NCBI GenBank assembly: GCA_964344985.1
Contig: CAYFPI010000002.1
Span: 58,301-122,300, forward strand
Origin: Thioglobus_A sp964344985
GTDB lineage: Bacteria; Pseudomonadota; Gammaproteobacteria; PS1; Pseudothioglobaceae
DNA: 64,000 bases
Reading direction: 5' to 3'
Shown piece by piece: positions 8,230 through 17,116 of this stretch. The notes under the pieces were generated by a model. The model made no database searches, was not told the DNA's origin, and saw only the letters and a list, made by a program, of their open reading frames with translations. Made by a program: the position numbers and the translations under genes. The stretch's first letter is position 1, and every line of letters begins with the position of its first letter.

Positions 8230-9552
8230 CTACTCCAATACCTTTAACGCCTTGGTATTTTTAACAAAAACAAACCCGTCATAACGCCAATCTAACACAA
8301 TAGGCATATAGTTTTTTGACTCACTCTCAGGGTTATAAACCACACCAACTGCTCTATGCTCTGTAAGCAATGATTGAGGCGGATGTCTTTTATTTGTCTG
8401 ATTAAAGACAAAATAAAACTTATCTAAATTAATCTTGCTCAATACACTCTCAATGCTACCCAGTTGAGCACTTGGCAGAGTCATAACCTTCTTATCTTCT
8501 CCCCAGGCATCTGCCGCCAACACTTCTCCATGGTTAGTACCAAATCCAAGTAAAAACACTGGAATTTGTTTTTGTAGTTTCTTGGCTAAATAGCCCATGG
8601 TTATCGAACCCGGAGAATAAGACGATGGCGTTGCTCCGACATCACCAATATGTGTGTTATGCGCCCAAACAATTGCCTTGGTATTCTTTCCATGGTATTT
8701 AATTAGTCTCAAAATACTTTGCCACATGTGCATAGATCTAACATTCCAAGAAACGGTCTGATTGTAGTCATTCCAGCGATAAAATCGCTCAGCATTACGA
8801 ACTACTAAAGCATTCTGCCAAATATTGAGCTGATTAAAGTTTGCGTATGGTTGATAATTAATCAAACTAAGTAGTAATTCAACAGCATTTTCAATATGTT
8901 TACTACAAGAAAAATCTCTATTTTCTACCTGCTCGGACCAAGATTCTTGCTCTTGGTTAGTAAAACACAACAGTCTTTCTTTAAATGTTGGGTAATAAGC
9001 CGGAAAATGTTGATTGACAAATGTCAATACACGATCAATTGCGGTGTCTGGCTCGTACAAATCCAAACCATAAAAACTAACTTTATTGTGTTCTAACTGA
9101 TCTTTATTAAAGTTTTTTATCCATTCTACCAGCTCCTCAATAGGCTGATTTTTCCACATCCACTCTGGCCAATTATCAAAACTGTTAAGAACTTCTTTGG
9201 CTGAAGAATACTCAACTGAACTGCCTTTTATATAGGTATTTATCTTAAGTACAAAATTCCAAGGCGCCTCAATAGCAATAAATCTAAACCTGTGGTTTTT
9301 GATCAAATCTTTTGTTATTGATATGCGAACATTATAAAACTCTTGTGTTCCGTGTGTGGATTCTCCAAGCAAAACTAACTGTTGTTTTGCAGCAGCATCA
9401 ATTAACGGCTTTAAATCTTTGACTGAATCAAAAGCAGCCGCTTTATTGACATAGTAACCAAATAAATGATTTTTGTCGATCGATATAGCATTAAAAGACA
9501 ACAGATGTAATAAAACAGCAAGAATAATAACCCTTAATTGCAATGCCTTCAT
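8230..9552 (-). CDS. Exported erythromycin-esterase-like hydrolase
   Basis: A 440-residue protein with a hydrophobic N-terminus (VIILAVLLHLLSFNAIS) compatible with a signal peptide or anchor. It belongs to the EreA/EreB-like superfamily: LLGESTHGTQEF (Glu and His of the active site, about residue 62), FIAIEAPW, YGLDLYEP, and the second conserved His in AIVWAHNTHIGD. Most chromosomal members are not antibiotic-resistance enzymes and their substrates are unknown, so a resistance role should not be assumed. It is monocistronic or pairs with the DUF6172 gene upstream. Confidence 0.8.
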   Translation of the reverse strand: MKALQLRVIILAVLLHLLSFNAISIDKNHLFGYYVNKAAAFDSVKDLKPLIDAAAKQQLVLLGESTHGTQEFYNVRISITKDLIKNHRFRFIAIEAPWNFVLKINTYIKGSSVEYSSAKEVLNSFDNWPEWMWKNQPIEELVEWIKNFNKDQLEHNKVSFYGLDLYEPDTAIDRVLTFVNQHFPAYYPTFKERLLCFTNQEQESWSEQVENRDFSCSKHIENAVELLLSLINYQPYANFNQLNIWQNALVVRNAERFYRWNDYNQTVSWNVRSMHMWQSILRLIKYHGKNTKAIVWAHNTHIGDVGATPSSYSPGSITMGYLAKKLQKQIPVFLLGFGTNHGEVLAADAWGEDKKVMTLPSAQLGSIESVLSKINLDKFYFVFNQTNKRHPPQSLLTEHRAVGVVYNPESESKNYMPIVLDWRYDGFVFVKNTKALKVLE

Positions 9553-9597
9553 AACACACTTATTCTACACTTTGTTGTAAAACAAACATTAAAAGAC

Positions 9598-9915
9598 TTA
9601 ATCCAGAAAATCTTTAACTACTTCTTCTTTAGTTTTTTTAACTCTAATACCGGGCTTTGCGATAATTTCTAAGAAAAAAGACTCCAACCCTTCTGCATCC
9701 GCTTCAGAGATGACTTTATTCATTTCTGCAACATGAACTTTATTGCAATTGCCCTCATTAGCACCATAGCGGCAATCAAAATCCCAAAAATCAACACCTT
9801 GAGGTAATTTCTTGTTACGTTCACGCTTAATGTATTTTTTCACCTCGTGCTTAATTGCTTCAACCATTCTAGGTCTTTGCTTTTTAGGGTGTGAAAAACT
9901 AAAGGTTTTTTTCAT
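9598..9915 (-). CDS. DUF6172 family protein
   Basis: A 105-residue basic cytoplasmic protein. The pattern FSHPKKQRPRMVEAIKHEV, KYIKRERNKKLP, GVDFWDFDCRYG and the C-terminal LESFFLEIIAKPG is characteristic of a small conserved family annotated as DUF6172. Function is not known. It is transcribed away from bioF across a short intergenic region. Confidence 0.75.
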   Translation of the reverse strand: MKKTFSFSHPKKQRPRMVEAIKHEVKKYIKRERNKKLPQGVDFWDFDCRYGANEGNCNKVHVAEMNKVISEADAEGLESFFLEIIAKPGIRVKKTKEEVVKDFLD

Positions 9916-9991
9916 GATTCATTTATGAGCAATAACAATGAAGTAATTATATTGTATTATCAACTCACACCATAAGCGATAAAATAACCTT

Positions 9992-11101
9992 ATGGATTTT
10001 TCAACAACACTCTCAGGGCTAAAGAAAAACAATCTGTATCGCTCAAGAAGGGTTGTCTCTAGTGCGCAAGATACACAAATTGTGATTAATGAGAAATCAG
10101 TCGTTAATTTTTGCTCAAATGATTACTTGTCACTTGCTAATCATCCACAAGTAAAAGAAACACTGAAACAAGGTGTTGATAAGTACGGTGTTGGATCTGG
10201 CGCATCACATTTGGTCAGCGGACACTCATCAGTACATCACGAACTAGAGGAGGCTTTAGCAGAGTATACAAAACAGGATCGAGCTTTATTATTTTCAACT
10301 GGATATAGTGCCAATTTGGGTATTTTCTCAGCACTTAAAGATGAGCTTGATTGGGTATTGCAAGATAAGCTAAATCATGCATCTTTGATTGATGCTAACC
10401 ACCTAATTGGATTGCCATTACAGCGCTATTTGCATAATGATATTACCTCACTTGAGAAAAAAGCAAAAAGGCAAACAGGCCAAGGCATGATTGTGACCGA
10501 CACTGTGTTTAGTATGGATGGTGATCAGGCAAATATTAATGATTTGCAAAAAATCGGAAATTTTTACAACGCAACACTCATGCAAGATGATGCGCATGGA
10601 TTTGGCGTGTTTAAGCCCAATATTCCAGAAAATTCAATTTATATGGCTACTTTAGGCAAGGCAGTGGGCACAATGGGTGCTTTTGTTGCTGGAAGTGAGG
10701 ATTTTATTGAATTTTTAATCCAAAAATCACGACCATATATCTACACAACAGCAATATCACCAGCAATTTGCGTAGCAACACTTAAAAGCTTAGATTTAAT
10801 CAAACAAGGTGAACAAAAATCCAAATTGCTAGCTAATATTGATTTTTTCCGAAATTTTTCAACAGCACTTGGCCTGCCTATTGAAAAATCAAACAGTGCA
10901 ATCCAACCACTCATTGTTGGAGAAAGTGAAAAGGCATTGAAAATTAGTCAAAAGCTGCTTAATCAAGGATTTTATGTAAGCGCCATTCGACCGCCAACTG
11001 TGCCTAAAAATACAGCGCGTCTTAGGATTACGCTAAACGCCAATCACACACAAAATCTGATCGAGCAATTGTTGGTCGCTATTAAAAATGCTCTACAGTA
11101 A
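9992..11101 (+). CDS. bioF: 8-amino-7-oxononanoate synthase
   Basis: PLP enzyme that condenses pimeloyl-ACP with alanine in biotin synthesis. The 369-residue protein shows VNFCSNDYLSLANHP, GVGSGASHLVSGH, the cofactor-contact segment VTDTVFSMDGD, MQDDAHGFG, and the PLP-binding Lys in ATLGKAVGTMGAF. The C-terminal SAIRPPTVP is also typical. It overlaps bioH by 14 bases. Biotin is needed by the OadA biotinyl domain at 21999-23831. No bioC is recognisable next to it. Confidence 0.96.
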   Translation: MDFSTTLSGLKKNNLYRSRRVVSSAQDTQIVINEKSVVNFCSNDYLSLANHPQVKETLKQGVDKYGVGSGASHLVSGHSSVHHELEEALAEYTKQDRALLFSTGYSANLGIFSALKDELDWVLQDKLNHASLIDANHLIGLPLQRYLHNDITSLEKKAKRQTGQGMIVTDTVFSMDGDQANINDLQKIGNFYNATLMQDDAHGFGVFKPNIPENSIYMATLGKAVGTMGAFVAGSEDFIEFLIQKSRPYIYTTAISPAICVATLKSLDLIKQGEQKSKLLANIDFFRNFSTALGLPIEKSNSAIQPLIVGESEKALKISQKLLNQGFYVSAIRPPTVPKNTARLRITLNANHTQNLIEQLLVAIKNALQ

Positions 11102-11786
11102 AACCGTTGGAAACGGCCCAGAGTTAGTACTACTACACGGCTGGGGGTTTAACTCAGAGCTATTCAATAATCTTATTATTAAGCATCAAGATCAATACCG
11201 AATTACCAAAATAGATTTACCTGGACACGGAAGAAGTGACGATGTTGATGGCGGACTTAATGAGTGGTGCGATGCAATTATTAAAATCTTGCCTAAAAAC
11301 CCAATATTACTAGGCTGGTCATTAGGTGGTTTGCTGGCTATTAATATCGCCTCAAAAATTAAAACTTCTAAATTGATTTTAGTTGCTTCAACTCCTAGTT
11401 TTGTACAATCAGACAATTGGAATTACGGCATTGACAAAAATAATTTCGAGCAATTTTCAAACACACTGCAACTAAACTTATCTAAAGGTTTAAGACGCTT
11501 TGTTAGTTTACAAACACAAGATAAATCACAATTAAAATCTTTAAATAAATACATTGACCAATACCCAGCTACAACAAAATCTCTCAATCAAGGTTTGGAG
11601 ATTCTACTTTTATCAGATTTAACTCAATTATTACTTAACTTATCCACTCCAATTAAAGCAATACTGGGAGAGAAAGACACATTGGTACCGAATAGAATTA
11701 GTCAGTGGTATACGCAAGAAAATATTACTGTACAACAGCTGAATACTGGACACATTCCTTTTTTAGATAATGATTTTTTATTATGA
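11088..11786 (+). CDS. bioH: Pimeloyl-ACP methyl ester carboxylesterase
   Basis: Alpha/beta hydrolase that removes the methyl group from pimeloyl-ACP methyl ester before BioF acts. The 232-residue protein has the oxyanion motif LLHGWGFNS, the nucleophile in GWSLGG (Ser78), the catalytic Asp in LGEKDTLVP and His in TGHIPFL near the C-terminus. Length is a little under the usual 255. Position immediately after, and overlapping, bioF supports BioH over a generic hydrolase. Confidence 0.9.
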   Translation: MLYSKTVGNGPELVLLHGWGFNSELFNNLIIKHQDQYRITKIDLPGHGRSDDVDGGLNEWCDAIIKILPKNPILLGWSLGGLLAINIASKIKTSKLILVASTPSFVQSDNWNYGIDKNNFEQFSNTLQLNLSKGLRRFVSLQTQDKSQLKSLNKYIDQYPATTKSLNQGLEILLLSDLTQLLLNLSTPIKAILGEKDTLVPNRISQWYTQENITVQQLNTGHIPFLDNDFLL

Positions 11787-12388
11787 ATAAAACAACTTCT
11801 ATTGCGCCAATACTATTAACAGTTTTTAGCATTTTTTGGCTGGCATTGGCAATCAATCCCCTTCATAGAGAAGTTTGGATTGCTGAAAATATAATTCTAA
11901 GAATTTGCATGTACTATCTGATAACCACTTACAATCGCTTTAAGTTTTCAAATACTTCTTACTGGCTAATTTTTATTTTTTGCATATTGCAAACCATTGG
12001 CGCTCACTACACTTATGCGGAGGTTCCACTGGGTTTTTGGGCGGCAGATTTATTCGATATTCAGCGCAATCATTTTGACCGACTTGTGCACTTTGCTTTT
12101 GGTTTTTTAGTTATATTGCCTTTTAAAGAAGTGCTTACCAAAACAGTTAATTTTGCTAATCAAAAAACTCAGATGTTTGTATTGGTTATGCTGTTTATAG
12201 GTATTAGTGGGTGCTATGAAATTGTTGAGTGGTGGTATGCAATTTTATTTGAACAAGATGTTCAAGCAGATGCTTTTCTTGGCTCTCAAGGAGATGCTTG
12301 GGACGCTGAAAAAGACGTATTTCTTGCAGGTCTTGGCGCTTGGCTATATCTATTTTTATTTACAAAAAAATCTAACAAAGCTTTGTAA
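11783..12388 (+). CDS. DUF2238 (YjdF-like) inner-membrane protein
   Basis: A 201-residue protein with about five or six membrane segments. It has the family's conserved charged patches: GAHYTYAEVPLG, RNHFDRLVHFAFGFL, YEIVEWWYA and FLGSQGDAWDAEKD. Function is unknown. The ATG overlaps the bioH stop (ATGA), so it is the third gene of the bioFH transcript. It ends four bases from a convergent gene with no terminator between. Confidence 0.85.
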   Translation: MNKTTSIAPILLTVFSIFWLALAINPLHREVWIAENIILRICMYYLITTYNRFKFSNTSYWLIFIFCILQTIGAHYTYAEVPLGFWAADLFDIQRNHFDRLVHFAFGFLVILPFKEVLTKTVNFANQKTQMFVLVMLFIGISGCYEIVEWWYAILFEQDVQADAFLGSQGDAWDAEKDVFLAGLGAWLYLFLFTKKSNKAL

Positions 12389-12391
12389 AAA

Positions 12392-12979
12392 TTATCTTGT
12401 TTTAACTTTATTCCTATGCGCCTTTAAATCGCACACATAAGCGTCTGCATCTGCATAATCAATAAAACTCCAATACCTATCATGCGGATTTTTAACCGCT
12501 CTGGCATGCTTAATAGGGCACCAATACTGCTCTGTTATTGATGCTAATTCTCCAACATAGCTTAACAGACCATTTGCATAGCCACAATAAACACAATTTA
12601 TCTTTTCAAATAAATTTAGATAACCCAACTTATGACGATCAATAACAACATAATCACTTCTTTTAATTTTTTGTATTTTGTAAATTGGAAAACAAACAAA
12701 TTGATATAAAAATGCAAATAAATCAAGCAACAATAGTGGAACAATCATTGCATAAATAATGGGTGCTGTTATAACAAACAAAGGGTTGGCATTTAAGACA
12801 TAACTTAACACACCTGTTTTGAGTTTTTTATGCGCTTGATGAAGTGCTGACTCAAAACTTACTTTTCTTTTATTTAGTTGGTAGCTAAACGTTGCTCTTT
12901 TTATCTCAACCTCTTTTTCAAGGCTTTCTTTAATACTGTTAAATTGCTCAACCAGCTCTTTTAGCGATGTAGCGCTCAT
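12392..12979 (-). CDS. Conserved membrane protein with Cys motif, unknown
   Basis: A 195-residue protein with an N-terminal helical, probably coiled-coil region (residues 5-55), one strong membrane hairpin (FVITAPIIYAMIVPLLLLDLFAFLYQFVCFPIY, quoted in part) and a C-terminal soluble part with INCVYCGYANG followed by EQYWCPIKHA. The CxxC plus later Cys and His suggests a metal or redox site; that is inference. I recognise the pattern as recurring in Proteobacteria but know no function. Confidence 0.7.
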   Translation of the reverse strand: MSATSLKELVEQFNSIKESLEKEVEIKRATFSYQLNKRKVSFESALHQAHKKLKTGVLSYVLNANPLFVITAPIIYAMIVPLLLLDLFAFLYQFVCFPIYKIQKIKRSDYVVIDRHKLGYLNLFEKINCVYCGYANGLLSYVGELASITEQYWCPIKHARAVKNPHDRYWSFIDYADADAYVCDLKAHRNKVKTR

Positions 12980-13018
12980 AATAAAAAAATCTTAATAAGT
13001 TCAATATTAGTATCGATT

Positions 13019-13048
13019 TTAACTCTTAGCATGCAAACAAAGTATAAT
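13019..13048 (+). promoter_or_regulatory. Putative promoter of purE-purK
   Basis: A perfect -10 (TATAAT, 13043-13048) is preceded, after an 18-base spacer, by TTAACT, a weak -35. The start codon of purE follows 32 bases later with AAGGA as ribosome-binding site. Confidence 0.45.
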
Positions 13049-13079
13049 TCCCTTATATTAATCTTGATCAAGGATAATT

Positions 13080-13568
13080 ATGAGTGCATTAGTTGGTGTT
13101 ATTATGGGGTCAAAATCCGATTGGCCAACCATGAAAAATGCAGTAGAAATGCTAGAAGAGTTTGGTGTACCACACGAGGTTGAAGTGGTCTCTGCACATC
13201 GCACACCTGACAAAATGTTTGATTATGCATCTAGTGCTCAATCTCGAGGTTTAAAAGTAATTATCGCAGGTGCCGGTGGTGCAGCGCACTTACCTGGTAT
13301 GGTAGCTGCTAAAACCATTGTCCCTGTACTTGGCGTTCCGGTTCAATCACGCGCACTTAGCGGACAAGATTCACTACTTTCAATTGCACAAATGCCAGGT
13401 GGCATACCAGTAGGAACTCTTGCTATTGGCGAAGCAGGTGCTAAAAATGCAGGTATTCTAGCTGCACAGATCGTTGCCAATGAAGATAAACAAGTACAGG
13501 AAAAAGTGGCTGCATTTAGAGCCAAACAAACACAAGATGTTCTTGATAATCCTAACCCTGCATCGTAA
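13080..13568 (+). CDS. purE: N5-carboxyaminoimidazole ribonucleotide mutase
   Basis: Moves the carboxyl group of N5-CAIR to give CAIR in de novo purine synthesis. The 162-residue protein has the class I PurE signature: GVIMGSKSDWPTM, the catalytic His in VVSAHRTPDKM, IIAGAGGAAHLPGM, PVLGVPVQS and SIAQMPGGIPVGTLAIG. It is followed three bases later by its pathway partner purK. Confidence 0.98.
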   Translation: MSALVGVIMGSKSDWPTMKNAVEMLEEFGVPHEVEVVSAHRTPDKMFDYASSAQSRGLKVIIAGAGGAAHLPGMVAAKTIVPVLGVPVQSRALSGQDSLLSIAQMPGGIPVGTLAIGEAGAKNAGILAAQIVANEDKQVQEKVAAFRAKQTQDVLDNPNPAS

Positions 13569-13571
13569 ATT

Positions 13572-14660
13572 ATGAAAATTGGTGTTTTGGGTGCTGGACA
13601 ACTTGGCAGAATGCTAGCCATTAGCGGCTATCCACTAAGTCATCAGTTTGGATTTTCTGGCAACTCTCACAACGAACCTTCATCACTTCTAGGCCATATG
13701 TTTGCACTAGAAGATAGTAAAGATAATATTGAATCTTTAGTGGCTTTCGCTGACGTTATTACTTATGAAAGTGAAAATACAGATGTAGACGCCGTTAAAG
13801 AAATTAGCAAAAACGTACCAGTCTATCCCGGGGAAAAATCTTTATTTATCACTCAACATCGTGGTCGAGAAAAAGCTCTGTTTGATCAGCTCAATATTCC
13901 TTGTGCACCTTATCAAATGGTAAATTCCGAACAAGATCTAATTGATGCAATTGATAAAATTGGCCTGCCAGCTATTTTAAAAACCGCCACCGAAGGCTAC
14001 GATGGTAAAGGACAATTTCTAATACGAGACATTAGTCAAATTAGCCAAGCTTGGTCTAGCATGCAAGAAAAAGAATCAATTCTTGAAGGGTTTGTATCGT
14101 TCAAACGTGAGCTTTCTTTAATTGCAGTACGCGGTATCGACAATGATCACAAATACTATCCATTGGTTGAAAATACGCACCATGATGGAATTTTAAGACT
14201 TACCACTGCACCCGCTCAACACATTGATTCTGAAGTGCAAAAAACCGCTGAGCATTACATGCAAACTCTACTTGACGAAATGAATCACGTAGGTGTGCTC
14301 ACCATTGAACTATTTGAAACTGAAGATGGTTTGGTGGTTAATGAAATGGCACCAAGAGTTCATAATTCTGGACACTGGAGCATTGAGGGTGCTAACACTT
14401 CTCAGTTTGAAAATCATGTGCGCGCCATTACCGGAATGCCTCTTGGCGATACCACACCAATACATGCCTTTAGTGCTATGGTTAATATCATTGGTAATTA
14501 TGGTCCGACTAATATTGCACTTAACATGCCAAATGCACATCTTCATTTATACGATAAAGCAGAACGTGCAGATCGAAAATTGGGGCATATTAATATTACT
14601 GCCGACTCTCAAGCTGAATTAGACACAAGCATTGACAGGTTAAAAGATTTTTTACCTTGA
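13572..14660 (+). CDS. purK: N5-carboxyaminoimidazole ribonucleotide synthase
   Basis: ATP-grasp enzyme that carboxylates AIR with bicarbonate, feeding PurE. The 362-residue protein begins KIGVLGAGQLGRML (residues 2-15) and shows the ATP-grasp elements LKTATEGYDGKGQF, ELSLIAVRG and NEMAPRVHNSGHW. Operon with purE. Its last nine bases overlap the end of the convergent metallopeptidase-like gene, so no terminator separates them. Confidence 0.97.
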   Translation: MKIGVLGAGQLGRMLAISGYPLSHQFGFSGNSHNEPSSLLGHMFALEDSKDNIESLVAFADVITYESENTDVDAVKEISKNVPVYPGEKSLFITQHRGREKALFDQLNIPCAPYQMVNSEQDLIDAIDKIGLPAILKTATEGYDGKGQFLIRDISQISQAWSSMQEKESILEGFVSFKRELSLIAVRGIDNDHKYYPLVENTHHDGILRLTTAPAQHIDSEVQKTAEHYMQTLLDEMNHVGVLTIELFETEDGLVVNEMAPRVHNSGHWSIEGANTSQFENHVRAITGMPLGDTTPIHAFSAMVNIIGNYGPTNIALNMPNAHLHLYDKAERADRKLGHINITADSQAELDTSIDRLKDFLP

Positions 14661-15005
14661 TTTTTCGTTTAAAAGTTTAAACTGCTCTGCTAGCCCAGTT
14701 TCTAATTGATAAGCCTCTTTTTCACTAATAGGTTTGTCACGCAAATGTTGGATAACATGGATCATTTCATGGCAAAAANNNNNNNNNNAAGCGGTAATAA
14801 ACTGCTCTATTGTTAAATCTTTTTCAATATCAATATAAAACTTACCCTCGCCTTCATGATCAGTCCACGCTTGCGCATGCTGAACATCTCGGATTTTAAG
14901 ATCAATATCAATTGATTTTTTAATATTTAGTTCTTGAGAGCAAAAATAATAAAGCTCTTTAGCCAATTCTTTTTGAGCTGTTGTGCCACCATCAATATAA
15001 ATCAC
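14652..15005 (-). CDS. Small zincin-like (HExxH) protein, frame interrupted by an N gap
   Basis: About 115 residues with the zinc-binding signature CHEMIHVIQH and a downstream Glu-rich helix (SEKEAYQLETGLAEQF) that could supply the third ligand. This resembles minimal SprT/zincin-like domains seen in marine bacteria; substrate is unknown. Ten Ns (14779-14788) fall just before the HExxH helix. Joining the flanks through their shared T run gives ITAFCHEMIH in frame, so the gap is probably artificial. Last gene of the psiE-to-folD run on this strand. Confidence 0.65.
   Translation of the reverse strand: MIYIDGGTTAQKELAKELYYFCSQELNIKKSIDIDLKIRDVQHAQAWTDHEGEGKFYIDIEKDLTIEQFITAXXXXFCHEMIHVIQHLRDKPISEKEAYQLETGLAEQFKLLNEKSR
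14779..14788. other. Assembly gap (10 N) inside the zincin-like gene
   Basis: Ten Ns, a common placeholder for a gap of unknown size. The minus-strand flanks end ...GCTT and begin TTTTTGCC; merging them on the T run restores a continuous frame, which suggests there are no missing bases. Confidence 0.9.
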
Positions 15006-15008
15006 GTA

Positions 15009-15383
15009 TTAGCCAAATTTTTTCTGCAAATAATCCTTAATATCGCCAGATTCAAACATCCACTCAACTTCATCGCCACTGGTAATTTTTAAACAAGGCA
15101 CTTGAACTTTACCAGTTTCTTTTTGCATTTCATCTCTAAACTCGCTACCAACAGTTTGGGCATTGCGAGTAACAATATTTAAATTTAGCTGCCTAATCAC
15201 TCGACGAGTTTTAATGCAAAATGGACAACCAAAAAACTGATAAAGCTCGATATTGGCAGTTTGCTCATCTACTTTCTGCTGCTCTTCTTTACTGCGCTTT
15301 ACTTTTGCAACTGGAATTAACCAACTAATAAATGCAATAATCGCACCCAGACCATTTCTAAAGCCCTTTAATAATAATTTCAT
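15009..15383 (-). CDS. Membrane-anchored glutaredoxin-like protein
   Basis: A 124-residue protein with an N-terminal hydrophobic segment (LGAIIAFISWLIPVA), then a glutaredoxin domain starting at about residue 45. The redox motif is FFGCPFCIKT, and a cis-Pro loop is seen in VQVPCLKI. The C-terminal SGDIKDYL matches the glutathione-binding Gly-Asp. It probably faces the cytoplasm or the membrane surface and reduces disulfides. It overlaps folD by four bases. Confidence 0.85.
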   Translation of the reverse strand: MKLLLKGFRNGLGAIIAFISWLIPVAKVKRSKEEQQKVDEQTANIELYQFFGCPFCIKTRRVIRQLNLNIVTRNAQTVGSEFRDEMQKETGKVQVPCLKITSGDEVEWMFESGDIKDYLQKKFG

Positions 15384-16213
15384 AACTTTTCCTCGTATGC
15401 TGTTAGTGTATTTTCTAATAATGTTGCAATGGTCATTGGCCCAACCCCACCTGGCACTGGCGTAATCCAGCTAGCCTTATCTTTAGCCGATTCAAAATCA
15501 ACATCGCCCACTAATTTTCCGCTATCCAACCTATTAATACCCACATCAATCACAATGGCACCAGGCTTAATCCAATCGCCTTGAATCATTTGCGCAATAC
15601 CAACAGCGGCCACAACGATATCAGCTCGTTGCAATTTGTCTGATAAATTTTGAGTTTTACTATTACAAATAGTGACTGTTGCGCGCGCATTAAGAAGCTC
15701 CATTGCCATAGGACGACCAACAATATTAGAAGAACCTACCACCACACAATCCTTACCTGTCAAATCAACGCCAGTTGTCGTCAACATTGTCATTACTCCT
15801 TTAGGAGTGCATGGGCGTAGGTACGGTTTATTTTGCATAAGCTTGCCGATATTTTCACTATGAAATCCATCCACATCTTTTTCTGGGGAAATGGTCTCAA
15901 TGACTAAATTTGCATCTAGATGTTTAGGCAGTGGCAATTGCACCAAAATACCGTCAATTTTGTCATCATTGTTTAAACGCTTAATTTCGTTTAACAATTC
16001 ATCTTGGGTAATATCAGCAGATTTATTAATTTTCTCAGAATAAAAACCAACCTCCCTGCAAGCATTGTCTTTATTTCTAACATACACAGCTGAAGCAGGA
16101 TCATCACCCACCAAAATAACTGCCAGTCCAGGTTTTCTATCAAAACCACTAACCTTGGATTTAATTTTTTGTCTTAAATCTTGTGCAATTTGCTTACCAT
16201 CAATAATATTCAT
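15380..16213 (-). CDS. folD: Methylenetetrahydrofolate dehydrogenase/cyclohydrolase
   Basis: Bifunctional one-carbon enzyme interconverting methylene-, methenyl- and formyl-tetrahydrofolate. The 277-residue protein contains YVRNKDNAC (catalytic Lys), ILVQLPLPKH, the DVDGFH segment, the NADP-binding VVVGSSNIVGRP and the C-terminal TPVPGGVGPMT. Length is typical. It links functionally with metF (24562-25383) and purine synthesis. It lies two bases after kdsB. Confidence 0.97.
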   Translation of the reverse strand: MNIIDGKQIAQDLRQKIKSKVSGFDRKPGLAVILVGDDPASAVYVRNKDNACREVGFYSEKINKSADITQDELLNEIKRLNNDDKIDGILVQLPLPKHLDANLVIETISPEKDVDGFHSENIGKLMQNKPYLRPCTPKGVMTMLTTTGVDLTGKDCVVVGSSNIVGRPMAMELLNARATVTICNSKTQNLSDKLQRADIVVAAVGIAQMIQGDWIKPGAIVIDVGINRLDSGKLVGDVDFESAKDKASWITPVPGGVGPMTIATLLENTLTAYEEKL

Positions 16214-16214
16214 T

Positions 16215-16952
16215 TTACCAACCTAATTCTTTTCTCACTTTGTCTAAATCATCTTGCGTATCAACACCATAACCCGTGGATGCACAAGCCACTTCCACAT
16301 GAATATCAAACCCTTCGTTTAATACGGTAAGTTGTTCAAGTTTTTCCACTTGTTCATATCTTGAGCTATTCATGGATAAATACTGTTTAATAAAACTTGC
16401 TCGATAAGCGTAAATGCCAATATGCTTAAAACAAAGACTTATATCAAAATCATCATCTTCTCTAAATGCAGGAATGGGAGAGCGAGAAAAATACAGTGCC
16501 CTGCCATTTTTATCAAAAACAACTTTCACACAATTAGGATCAAGATACTGATCTTTGTCAACAACTTGCTCACACAAAGTTGCCATTGGCATTCCACTTA
16601 ATGCCAAATTATTAGCCACTTGTTTAATAACTAATGGATCAAGCATTGGCTCATCGCCTTGAACATTAACAATAATCTCATCATCATCAATAGCAAGATC
16701 ATTAATCACTTGTGCAATTCTTGATGTGCCTGACGTATGCGATCCATCAGTCATGCAAATGGTTGCACCGAAGTCTTGAGCTGCTAAAGCAATACGCTGA
16801 TCATCAGTAGCGATAATAACGCTACTTGCCCCACTGTTAAGTGCGTTTTCATGAGTAAGCTGAATCAGTGGCTTACCATGAATGTCTTTTAGAAGTTTTG
16901 CAGGCAATCTGCTGGATGCATAACGCGCAGGAATAACAACACTAAATTCCAT
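16215..16952 (-). CDS. kdsB: 3-deoxy-manno-octulosonate cytidylyltransferase
   Basis: Activates Kdo as CMP-Kdo for LPS inner core assembly. The 245-residue protein has the nucleotide-binding N-terminus VVIPARYASSRLPAKLL, VNVQGDEPML, and KHIGIYAYRASFIKQYL, all diagnostic of KdsB. It overlaps the preceding Trm112-like gene (TAATG) and follows lpxK, giving the common lpxK-ycaR-kdsB order of gammaproteobacteria. Confidence 0.97.
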   Translation of the reverse strand: MEFSVVIPARYASSRLPAKLLKDIHGKPLIQLTHENALNSGASSVIIATDDQRIALAAQDFGATICMTDGSHTSGTSRIAQVINDLAIDDDEIIVNVQGDEPMLDPLVIKQVANNLALSGMPMATLCEQVVDKDQYLDPNCVKVVFDKNGRALYFSRSPIPAFREDDDFDISLCFKHIGIYAYRASFIKQYLSMNSSRYEQVEKLEQLTVLNEGFDIHVEVACASTGYGVDTQDDLDKVRKELGW

Positions 16953-17116
16953 TATTTATCTAACGCTCTAGCCTCTTCTTCTAAAAGCACGGGAATACCG
17001 TCCTTAATTGGATAAGCTAAGCCACTAGCTTCACAAATTAGCTCATCGCCAACCTGCTTTAAAGGTGATTTACTTTTTGGACATACCAATAATTTAAGTA
17101 GCGCTTCATCAATCAT
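16952..17116 (-). CDS. ycaR: Trm112/YcaR-like small protein (UPF0434)
   Basis: A 54-residue protein beginning MIDEALLKLLVCPKSKSP and containing ICEASGLAYPIKDGIPVLL, which is the UPF0434/Trm112 signature. The usual zinc ligands are only partly present: one Cys in LVCP and one in LICEA. Its ATG overlaps the lpxK stop (ATGA), and its TAA overlaps the kdsB ATG, so it is translationally coupled on both sides. YcaR sits at this position in many gammaproteobacteria; its role is not established. Confidence 0.9.
   Translation of the reverse strand: MIDEALLKLLVCPKSKSPLKQVGDELICEASGLAYPIKDGIPVLLEEEARALDK

Noticed and set aside
8230..9552. Erythromycin-esterase-like gene as an antibiotic resistance gene
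   Set aside because: Only superfamily motifs are present, it has an export-type N-terminus, and it is not in a mobile context; chromosomal members usually have other, unknown roles.
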